From: Antedon bifida
Taxonomy: Eukaryota; Echinodermata; Crinoidea; Comatulida; Antedonidae
Direction: 5' to 3'
DNA length: 64,000 nucleotides
NCBI GenBank assembly: GCA_963402885.1
Contig: OY727093.1
Span: 31,309,409-31,373,408 of the forward strand
A program made the position numbers and the translations under genes. Below the pieces are notes generated by a model. The model saw only the letters and a program-made list of their open reading frames with translations. It was not told where the DNA came from and made no database searches. Numbering within the stretch: the first letter of the stretch is position 1; each line of letters opens with the position of its first letter. Positions 35,601 through 47,600 of the stretch are shown here, piece by piece.

Positions 35601-38600
35601 TAGATATTTATTCATATAAAAATTAAGCCTATCGGATGTTGTGACGTTAACATATGGCCAGTTGAAGTGAAAAAGTAGTTTTTTCATATTTTTCGTCAAA
35701 GTTATACACAATTCAAAGAGCGCGCACAGCGCTTCTACGTGCCAAATTGTTTTCCAAATCTTATATTTTTTTGCTCAATTAATTATCTTTCGAAATTGTC
35801 ATCTTAAAGTTTAGTTTGATAACGTCATCATGCCAAAAAATTAGAACATGTGTCCCGCAATTTCACCTATGCTACACTGTATATAGATATACAGTATATA
35901 CTGTACATATTGTATATGGCATATAGGCACAACTCAGCACTATAAGCATATAATAGGATGGCATACATCAACATTTTCCGATCGTATGTTAACGTACGTG
36001 CATGTTTAAAAAAAAATTAATTTCAGTAAAATGATAAAAATGATCACCTATAATTCGTCAAAGTGACGAATTAAATTCTAGTTTATATTGATTTTATACT
36101 AACATTTGATTAAATGTGCATATTAAAGCTCTGTCTACACTATCAAACTTTATGTCACAAAAAAATGTGATATGGACACGATGATGTCATATCACTACCA
36201 TATTTGGGCACATCACACTTTTTTTGTCAAACTGGTTTGATAGCATAGACAGAGCTTCAATGAGAAATATGTTATAGCTTAACAATGCGCGTTGCTAGAA
36301 ATAGCAGGAAACAGACATACCCTTTTTCCTATTGAGTACAAATTAATTTTCTTTGTGGCAAATCCCTGTATGATGTATTAAAGGCCAACAACACCATGTT
36401 TTTGATTGATAAATATCAATCAGGTTACCGCAGTACTACATCAGGTTATTGACTCAACATTATGTTACTACTATAATTACCATAAGGAGAATAATAGAAT
36501 ATGCTGGCACTATCTACAGTAGGATATATTATACATTAGTAGCAGCATTATTTTCATTTCAATTTTATGATTCAAATCATTCAAAGTAAATCCACTTTTT
36601 ATGTTCCTTTCAATAGAGTAAATGTCAAGAAAAGGGGGTTTCAGACACGCTTGCCTTTTTGTATAACTATTTAAGTGAGTCCAATGTTGATATTTTTGTC
36701 AATAGTTATTCTTCATTCAAGACTCATTGTATTCTTTTTTTAAATAATTGTGCTCAATAGGCTAATTTTTACTATTTAACACATTTTTATTTAAGTTTGC
36801 TTCATATAGTGTTTATTGTATTAATATTAATTAAAAATACAAGTTCACATTACAACATATAAAAATTACATTAAAATATTTAAAGTATAATGATAAAATG
36901 TTATTTAAAAATACAAAACAAGTGCTGTGAATCATGTGTTTATACATACTGTAAGCCTACATAATAAAAAATAAAAACAGTGGTTTTTATTTCAGTTTTA
37001 AAAAGATTGTTATTCTCGAAAAAACATAGATATAAACAAGAAATATTTCTTACAAAAAAACGCCGCTCGACATTTTAAAATTAATCATTGTTCTTTCTTC
37101 AGATATATTAATAATTTATAGAAAATATGTTTTTGTTACCATGGAAACGTGTAACAAAATAAAAATATGTTGGTTAATAGCAAAAATACACAAAATCTAA
37201 CATAGCTATTTAATTATAAATCACATCATGCCCATTTTGGTGGGTGTTAGTAATCTAGTTGTATTTCATTAAATAATTGATATTTCTGCTAATTTTCAAC
37301 AGCATTTGAAAGAAGACATGTGTACCTTTCCAACAATGTATTATTTGCCAACAAATATTAATCTACTAATTAAAAAATGGCATTTAAAAATGGTCAATTT
37401 TGAACTTTAATGTGCTGTGTGTGTGTGTGTGTGTGACCTCAACCTGTAGGCATGCAACTGAATACCCTCTAGAGACAATGTGACTTCACGGTGGTACAAG
37501 TGAGGAAATTCTTCCGCAGTCTGTTGATTCGCGTCAACCAATCAAAGGGCGAGAATCCAAAATCATTCAACCGTGAGCCCTCATAGACTCTTTTCCCAGA
37601 CGTTTTTTGAGTCCAGCAGCTGGGACCTATAAATTATAGTCAAGTTTACAAATTCCCAAAACTGTCGGCCTTAGAACTATAGCTACCGAGATGATAAAGC
37701 TTCTTAATGAGTATGTCCTCTTGGGACATTGCTGGCTAAAGCCGCAGCGCGAAAAAGGAAATGATTGAGGGAACTTATTCATAATATTAATAGTAGTAAT
37801 CATGGATAATAATAAACATTTTTCAGACATGGTACATAAATTATAGCAAACGACATAACGTTGTCTTACAGTAAATCATAACAAATCCACTGGGAGATTA
37901 ACTATTTATTAAACTACATGGTTATCGATGTCATCAAAGTTAACTCTCAAACATTGGCTTTTCTATCGCATGTTGGATAACATTAAACATTGATCATATA
38001 ATTTCATACAATAATCTTTGATAAGAACCTGCTTTATGCTTAACTGCATTGTTCTCAATAAAAAATTAATGCAGGTTTATGTAGTGTGTAGTGTACTTTT
38101 TGCATATGAGTTAAAAGTTAAATGCAAAAGACATTTCAGTAGTTTAGTGTCTTAGGCTCTGTCTACACTGTCTATACTATACACTAGTTTGACAAAAAAA
38201 GTGTGATGTGCCCAAATATGGTAGTGAGTGATATACCCAAATATGGTAGTGATGTGCCCAAGAATGGCAGTAATATGCCTAAATATGGTGTGATATGACA
38301 TCATCATGTCTATATATGGGCACATCACATGTTTTTCTCGCATAAGGTTTGATAGTGTAGACAAAGCTTTAGCCAGATTGATACTTTAAGGATATATATT
38401 ACCATCTGTTAAACACGATTGTCAAATTGGCCATTTTAATGTCACACATATAGTTATTTGAACACATTTATTAGAATTACAATATTCCACAAGGAAAAAT
38501 GGCTACAATAGCAACAATTGGTATGAACAAACATGTACAAACTCTTCACATTTTAAATAAAAAATCTCAGATTTATATTTAAGTTTTAAACTTAAAGACA

Positions 38601-41600
38601 TAGACCACACCTGTTAGTACAGTATTTAACTATGTTCATTTCCTACAACTCAACAATGTATGTCAGTTTTTGAGATTTGGTTTGTCATAAGTGACAGCAT
38701 GGAGTTATGGTGACAGTGAAAGGCGAGTGACAGATGATGCTGAGTGATGAACCAGGACCTAACTCTTAAAAAGATAGAAATAGGGATATTAGAATTAGCA
38801 GTTGTCTACCACCTGAACCTAGATCTTTAAGCTCTGTCTACACTATCAAACTAGTTTGACAAAAAAAGTGTGATGTACTGTACTGCTTAATGGTAGTGAT
38901 ATGCCCAAACATGGCCACATCACATTTTTTTGTTACATAAAGTTTGATAGTGTAGAAAGAGCTTTACCCTACAGTATGCAGATGACAATGTTATCTCAAT
39001 GAATGAATATTTTTAACCAGAAGAGGATCATTATAGTGAGAATGGGATGCATGAGGTTATGTGGCCAGGGCTAGGTGGCCTGAGCTAGGTGGCCGATGAC
39101 AAAATGATATGTAATCATTTTATTTTATAGATCATCCAATGTCAAGAAAGAAGTCAAAAAGTATCACTATTTTTCACATTTTACAAATGATTTTCTTGCA
39201 GGATGTTTTAACGAAAAGTCGGCAATATCCTGTGAAGAAGGTTGCAGGGCTGTAAATGCCCCTACACAGCTAAAAGAGGGCAACAAGACTGTACATTACT
39301 GCTGCTGTACCACGAACATGTGTAATGCAAATGTGTCTGATGTGTACGTTCCTACGCTGCATCCTCCGTTTGTCCCCGCTGTCCCAGGTAGGCCTACTGT
39401 ATAATATCTATTTTTTTTATTTCATACTGTACGCATCTAACAGCGAACACAAACTCGCCAATTACTGAATGGATAATCTATTTTATAATTTATCATGCTT
39501 ATAAACTAAGTCTCATTTGAGGCTTAGGGAGTGGAGTTTAAAGAGTCATGAGTTACAACCTTGGTGCTAGGTCAGGATTGAACCCCAGACCTTGACCATT
39601 TTTTCATATAATATTAATATTTATAACTTCCAAATTATAACTACATTTGAAAACTTATGTTTTGTGCAATAATGTGTCTATATTCTATATATTAATTTTT
39701 GTTTTTAATTTATATTTATCTTATATATTATTATTATAATTTAGCTCTACCCACTACACCACCCCTGAATAATAAAATCAATAATTCATTTTAAATAATC
39801 GCATATTCCTGGTTAGTATGTCAAAATATGAATTTTGTACAGATGTCCGATTAAGTAAAAATAAAAACCAGTTACAAAATATTTATTCCATATGAAATAG
39901 TGAGTCATTCTCATGAATTTCAAATTATAGTAATTTTTGTAAAATGTTATCTCTGTAGTTTGATATTTAAAATATGTGAAATTTAATCAGAAATATGTAA
40001 TCGACCAATTACTGATCAATTTATGATTTAAATCTTCTAATCTATAACTGCTCAAAGTACTGTATGACCAGTCGTAATGCATGTAAGAGGAGATATTCTA
40101 TCACCCTATAAAAGCCAGTCAAAAAATATCATTTTGCTACAGTAATGTTAATGGTTTCTTGTAACAAGGCGTTCACACTGTATTATAGACATTAGAATTT
40201 AAGGTTTTCACCTTAGTATAAATCTAACATCTCTTGTCGACTTGTTGAAGTTTATTTTTGGCGTAAAAGGCAAATGTTTTGGTTTATATTTTTGGTTTAT
40301 TATTATCTTTTATTTCTGTTTTTTAAAATAAAACACATACAGTAATGTTCATTATCGTCTACACTTAAACTGTTCCCTGGAAGCCTCGCCTATTTTCATT
40401 TCTGCATGTAAAAATACAGTACAAGGAATTTGATTTCTTTTAGTCCTAATTGTTGGCTATTTTTGTTTAGTCTAATGGGTATTTACAGTATGAAGACAGA
40501 CAAACTCTAGTTTCACATAGCCTCCCTTAAGCTCTGTCTACACTATCAAACTTTATGTGACAAAAAAATGTGATGTGCCTATATATGGATATGATGATGT
40601 CATACCACTACCATATTTGGGCATGTCACACTTTTTTTGTCAAACTAGTTTGATATTGTAGACAGAGCTTTAGAAATTACTGTAGCTGTATACTACTGAT
40701 TTTCTATCCATGTTGCTGTAGTACAGTAGCTGTACAGTTTATGAGAAAACCAGAAAATTTAACCAGCATTGATATTGCAATCGGCTATATTATTTATTAA
40801 TAACTAATAATTACTATTCCTACCTCAGTTGGACAGTTTTCAAGTAGGGATATGCTTAGGTGGATTGCTAAAATGTCATTTAAAATTATTTCCTCTAGAG
40901 AGTTTGACAGCCTCCAAGGGATGATCTTAAAAAATACCATTTGCATGAACTAAAGTGCTCTTTACAGAATTTAAAATGGGATAAACAATTATGATTAAAC
41001 AAGTTTTAACACTAATCTTAAGCGATGTGATAATTTTGTTGATTAATTAATATGTGCATTCCCAGATAAGTGTCATTAGTGGTTAACATGTCTGTCTTCC
41101 AAGGGTTTTGTAACTCACAAATGTTTTTATTCTGACACTCCCCAAGCCTGAAATGAGACTTACACTGCTCTTGGGTGGAGTATTATTGATGGACACTAGG
41201 TCTTCTCTTTATCACTTACTAACACTATGTTAACAAGTAGTAACTGTTTCAGATTAAACTTACAATTACTTGACATATATAATATGCTTTCCATCCTCAA
41301 GATTATTTATCAACTTGAAACTGTATAGTTTATAATAGTTTATTCGCAGTAGATTTTTTTACAATAACCTACTGTAAATCTACTATAAGTTGATTAGAAA
41401 CGTAAATACATGAAGCGACTGAAGTGGATTCATAAAAGTTTAGTTCATTTTGAATTATATAAGAAGATCTTTATTTAGGTGTTTAGTCTAAAAGCAGTAA
41501 TTTACCAGGTTTCGTCTTAATCTTACAACAGTAAAGAGTCTTTCAAACCCTTTCCGGCATGACTCTGGTCCGACGCTGGCAAATCAAATTGAATGTCAGT

Positions 41601-44600
41601 GTTCCGTTTCCACGCGACTACGTGCATATCAATTGGCGCATAGCCACATGGAGCATCATGAAAACAAAATATTAATGTTCGATTTGATTTGCCGCTGGAT
41701 CGGAACCGTGCCGGAACAAGTGTGAAGGAGACCCTTAAGAGTAGGAAAATAAATCTGACTTACTTAGCTCGATGGTGTAAAGTACTTGATAATACTTAAA
41801 TTATTATTTTTTTGTTTCAATTGCAGAACCACTTCCTAGTAATACAAACAATAAAAGGACAATAATCATGGCCATACTACCAATATTCTGCCTCGGCATC
41901 GTTATGGTATCAATATTCCTCATTTGTCGTCTTCGTTTAATGGCGTACAAAGAAAGTCTGTCGGAGCTGCCGTCGATTGAATCTGGAAATTTAGAACCAA
42001 CGTTCGATCTTGATCAAATGAAACTTTTTAATTTAGTCGGTCAGGGACGTTATTGCAACTGTTACCGCGGCACACTCAGCGAACAAGAGGTCGCGGTAAA
42101 ATTATTTGCCGGTTCGTCAAGGAACTGCTTTTTAAATGAGCGCGAGATTTACAGCATCGGGACACTAGATCATGCCAATGTTTTGAAATTTTACGGTACA
42201 GCTGAGAGGTTAGGTGAAGATGGCTGGATGGAGTACTTATTGATAGTGGAATACATATCTGGAGGATCTTTGATGGGATACCTTAAAGACAATGTCTTTG
42301 ACTGGTTTGGAATGTGCAGACTTGCACAGACAACTGCCGCAGGAATTGCATACATCCATCAAGAAATCAAAAACGGAGGTTTGCATTTTGTTTTTATTTT
42401 TCAATGTATAAAATGTAGTAAATTTGTTGTAAATTTGCCATAGATTATGTCTGTCTGGTTGTTACAGATATCCATTACTCCAGTGGCGTAACAGATTGAG
42501 TGCTCACTGGCTAAACCCAGGGGCCCCAGGGCTTATGGGGGTCCCAAGAGGAAAAATCATGCATTCAAATATGTCGAAAAAAGCTAAAAATGTCTGAGGC
42601 CTCCAGGAGCCTCAGACATCTGCGTTAAGCCACTCCCTTACTCGTCGCATAGTAATATTTGTTTTCTCAAACTTCTATGTGTTTAGATATAGTGAAGCCA
42701 GCGATTGTTCACCGTGATATTAACTCTCGTAACATCCTCGTTCGACCTAATGGAGCATGTGTGATAGGTGACCTAGGCTTTGCCATGAAGGTGTCAGGCT
42801 CCAGACTAGTGGGTGAGGATGATGACACCAGCTCTCTTACTGATGTAAGTTCATCACAAAATGTCATTTTATATCTGGTTTATTAACTATAGGTATACAG
42901 TTAGTAAGAGTAAAGCTCTGTCTAACACTATCAAAGTTTATGTGACATAAAAATGTGATGTGCCAATATATGGACATGATGATGTCATAGCACTATCATA
43001 TTTGAGCATATCACTACCATATTTTGACACATCACACTTGTTTTGTCAAACTAGTTTGATAGTGTAGACAGAGCTTTAAAATGTAAATGGATGCGGTTCT
43101 GCTTATAAGGTTAAAGAAGATGGCAGGGCAACTGTTTTTTAAAGCTAAAACAAAAATGTATTGATTGTACTGCGAATCTACACACTCTGAGCAGGCATTT
43201 ATTGACATAATATAGAACCTTTAAATCAATACTGTCAATACAAAGTGTCAGATGTGTGGCAAAGGTATAAAAATAAATGCTTATAAAATGTATAACTCGT
43301 CATGAAGAAGAATAGTAATTTGATACGGTCCTGTTATGAATGAATATTATATTATTAAATAGAAGGTAATTGGTATTGACTATCACAAAAAAAAACAGTT
43401 AATAAATAAATATGCAATACATTATTTATGAACTGTCATACCTTCTATCAAATACTTTCTATAAATCTCATAATACTGATTTACTGTATAGTAGTAGTTG
43501 TATATATTTGACATTTAAAAGTATTTTAAAAGTTCCTTTCAAATCTGTTTTATTTCACTGTGATTTATTTTTTAACAATCTGTGTATTAGGTTGGCACTG
43601 TTCGTTATATGTCACCAGAGGCTCTAGAGGGCGCTGTCAATTTACGCGATTGTGAATCGGCACTGAAACAGGTTGACATTTATGCTTTAGGGCTTGTCAT
43701 ATGGGAAATATCAAACAGATGCTCCGATCTGTTTCCCGGTGAGTTTTATAAGATCATTAAATATTAAGAGAGCAATAAAATTGTAAAAAAGTGAAAATAA
43801 AAAAAACATCTTCTGTCCTACAAAACTTCATATTGGTTATATTATTGTGCAATTATAATTAGGTGATCATTTAGAATAAAATGATCACCTATTGTTATTG
43901 TATAAAATCTTTATTATTATTTTTTTTTTTTTTATTATTTTTTTTCTTTTTATTGTTTCTGTACACTATTTTGTGTAACAATTATCTCAAAAAGTTTAAT
44001 GTCAATGATTACAAAAATTTCAGAATATCTTTCAAATAATACAACTTAATCCTAATAAGCTTTCCAGCGTGATCACTCATCCGTGACGACATTTATACGC
44101 CATTTTGCGAAATCACATTATCAATCATATCTCCATAATTCATTATCACATATTAATGAAATTCACTACACGTAAACTTCAGATCAAGGGTAAAAATATT
44201 AGCAAATAAAAACGCACGCGCACGTAGGTTCATGCGCGTGATATCGCGCGTTAAAAATTTAAAACGCTCAAAATTAAGTTTTGATCAATTTAGAGCATGA
44301 ATTAGGCCATTTGCGTGTTTCAAAAAATTACTGCGCAAAAATGCGTTTTTGCGCGCGCGATACTTAAAAAGCGTAAAAAATATGAATTTTTTTTACAAAT
44401 CTCATTCTACTCACCATCCTTAGTACATTCACCAAATTTGAGTCAGTTCCGACTTAAAATAACGCTATACGAGCACGTTAAAAAAAAAACTTATTCTGGA
44501 AGCCATTGAGTTGTAGATATGAATTCATGTACACATTTTACGTACAAAATGTTTTGACGTCATCAAATGGCCACTTGAATTTAAAAATTAGGATTTGTTA

Positions 44601-47600
44601 TCTTTTTGTGTAGATTATCACATTCAACAGAGCGCATCTTGGTTATGTGTGCTCGAATTTCACACAACTTTCAGTATGTGCTTGCTTAATTAATTATCTT
44701 TATCATGAGTTGACACTACCTTCATTTTAATGACGTCATCACGCGTAAAAACTTAAATAACGTAGGCCGTGTAATTTCACCTTCGCAGTAAATTTGAATA
44801 TCTTACAGCTCTTCAGAATTGAAGGTTACCTTGATGATTATAATTTATTATGAAAGCTGATAAAATGTAGATATTAATTCATATAAAAATTAAGCCTATC
44901 GGATGTTGTGACGTTAACATATGGCCAGTTGAAGTGAAAAAGTAGTTTTTTCATATTTTTCGTCAAAGTTATACACAATTCAAAGAGCGCGCACAGCGCT
45001 TCTACGTGCCAAATTTTTTTCCAAATCTTATATTTTTTTGCTCAATTAATTATCTTTCGAAATTGTTATCTTAAAGTTTAGTTTGATAACGTCATCATGC
45101 CAAAAAATTAGAACATGTGTCCCGTAATTTCACCTATGCTACACTGTATATAGATATACAGTATATACTGTACATATTGTATATGGCATATAGGCACAAC
45201 TCAGCACTATAAGCATATAATAGGATGGCATACATCAACATTTTCCGATCGTATGTTAACGTACGTGCATGTTTAAAAAAAAATTAATTTCAGTAAAATG
45301 ATAAAAATGATCACCTATAATTCGTCAAAGTGACGAATTAAATTCTAGTTGGTTTTAATATTATTGTGACTTTGTGCAAATATAATCCAAAAAACATTGT
45401 ATAATTAACTACTAGAAAAAAACATTATTATCAACTATCTGTTGAAATGGTGACTTAATTGTTGAATTATTACTTTCAAATTTAACGATAATGAGTGTTC
45501 AATTAGTTAACTTTAAATGTAAACATCTCTTGATGTTAATCATAAAGCATTTGTTATTGTTTAAATTGGTATACTGTAGTCGCTGGGTGCTGCTATAATC
45601 AGCAACAACTTTCCTGTAAATTATATTGCAACCGCAAATGTAATTAAATACTTTGGCAGGATGTGCTGATGGCTAAAACATATTTGTTAATACTGTTGCC
45701 AATGAGGATGTAATAGGCTTAGATATCAAACTCAACTCATTATTTTAATGTAAAACTTGACTTTTGGTCTTTTCACGCTTTTGGGTTTTGTTTCGACGAT
45801 CAAGCCAAATAGCATTATTAAGTTGGCATTATTCCAGCAACAACAAAGATCTTGTGATTTAATTTGACACAACAAGGCAGTTTTATAAATAGGTCATAAT
45901 ATAGGTTTTAGTTGTTTTTGTTTTAAATTGAATTTTGTGAGGAGGTTCCTTAAGCAAAAGATAATCATTACGGAACATATCAATGATAGTGTTCAAAATG
46001 TTTAAAACACCAATGCCAGTGTTCAAAATGCTTAAAACACCAATATCAATGTTCAAAATGCTTACAACACAAATACCAGTGTTTAAAATGTTTAAAACAC
46101 CAATGACAGTGTTCAAAATGTTTAAAACACCAATGTCAGTGTTCAAAATGCTTACAACACCAATGACAGTGTTCAAAATGCTTACAACACCAATGACAGT
46201 GTTCAAAATGCTTACAACACCAATGACAGTGTTCAAAATGCTTACAACACCAATGACAGTGTTCAAAATGTTTAAAACACCAATGACAGTGTTCAAAATG
46301 CTTACAACACCAATGACAGTGTTCAAAATGCTTACAACACCAATGACAGTGTTCAAAATGCTTACAACACCAATGACAGTGTTCATAATGCTTACAACAC
46401 CAATGACAGTGTTCAAAATACTTACAACACCAATGCCAGTGTTCAAAATGGTTACAACACCAACACTAGTCTTCAATAATTGATTTTAAAAAATTTATAT
46501 CGCAATGATAAACTATTTGTGAAACATTAAGAATGGATTTCAACATAAAACATCAATATCTTATCCTGCCTAAAGCTCTGTCTACACTATCAAACTAGTT
46601 TGATAAAAAAAAAAGTGTGACATGCACAAATGGTAGTGATATGACATCATCGTGTCCATATAAGGGCACATCACATTTTTTTGTCACATAAAGTTTGATA
46701 GTGTAGACAGAGCTTTAAATTGCATTTGTCTAAATGCTCCAACAGTGTTTATGACCTGCTTTCACAAAGCTAAACATTATCATTAGATGTAGCAGCCATT
46801 AAAAAGAATGTGTCCGATAATCAAACACAGTAATCTTGTTTCAACTATGGTTTTCGTTTACATAGATTGTGAACATTAATGGAATACATATAATCTACAC
46901 CATTCAAGTTTGACCTTTCTTTATAGTTGCATTTAAACCTTAATGGTATTTTTTATATTCCGTCAAGTGGACTCTTCAATAACATTCCTCAACAGTTTAA
47001 ATTTATATATGCAGTACATATACATATACACGCCGAGAGTGTTAAAATAGTGGCTATCCAATCGAGTTTGAACAATACCATGAAAGCCCAAGTGGTCTTA
47101 TGGTTAGGACATCTGCATATCAAGTAGAATTCTGGGTTTGAATCTCGGTTTGGGGCGACTTTTTCTCATTCTCACAGATTTCCTCATCTTTATCGTTTCA
47201 AATTAATTATTTAAATTTCAGTATATCACCGGGCTGTTTAGAATTTATTCTGTGCCTGCTTATACATACATACATAAGTATGTACCAGTATTTTCATGGA
47301 CAAGTAAATTATTTAAATTAGGTTAAATAATATATCCATAATGAACTATAATCTAGTAGTATTTTAACGGCTTGAGCTATTTCCACTCTATAGATTAATA
47401 ATACTAGAAATTTGCTTTAAAAACTAGATTTTATGTTCTATTTAATCCAGTCTTGCCAACTACTGTTGTATTTTGAACTCCAAAATAATAATAAATATCC
47501 CTGGTTGTTTTGTATATCAACAATTGATGTCTACAGTATGACAACATTTTAAAAGGACACACCTTAGAACAGGCCATGTAGAATATGATTGGAAAGCATC

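Larger units (their letters stand above)
26519..36081 (+). mobile_element. Nest of five Helitron2/Helentron-like elements (whole structure)
   Basis: Five 5-prime heads lie in a row (a 26519-26582, b 26583-26637, c 26638-26701, d 26702-26759, e from 26760) and the bodies follow in inverse order: e (two tandem copies, to 29924), d (29925-31480), c (31481-33035), b (33036-34552), a (34553-36081). Every body ends with a 3-prime hairpin and CTAG followed by T. Each head matches a subterminal repeat just upstream of the hairpin of its own body. No Rep/helicase coding is left, so all are non-autonomous. The nest sits in BMPR2 intron 2. Confidence 0.85.
36082..39201. other. BMPR2 intron 2, last part
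   Basis: AT-rich, with no exon recognised. Contains three MITE-1 copies and a GT microsatellite. The stretch 37440-37640 is somewhat GC-richer but has no supported feature. Confidence 0.6.

Noticed and set aside
45981..46476. CRISPR-like array of 30-bp units
   Set aside because: Units are contiguous with no unique spacers, and the DNA is clearly animal.
45883..46483. Long open frames on both strands (197 and 166 codons)
   Set aside because: They lie across a 30-bp tandem repeat whose period is a multiple of three; the peptides are simple repeats with no family similarity.
47083..47150. tRNA-Glu/Asp gene
   Set aside because: No matching acceptor stem, and a repeat-type tail follows; assigned to a SINE.
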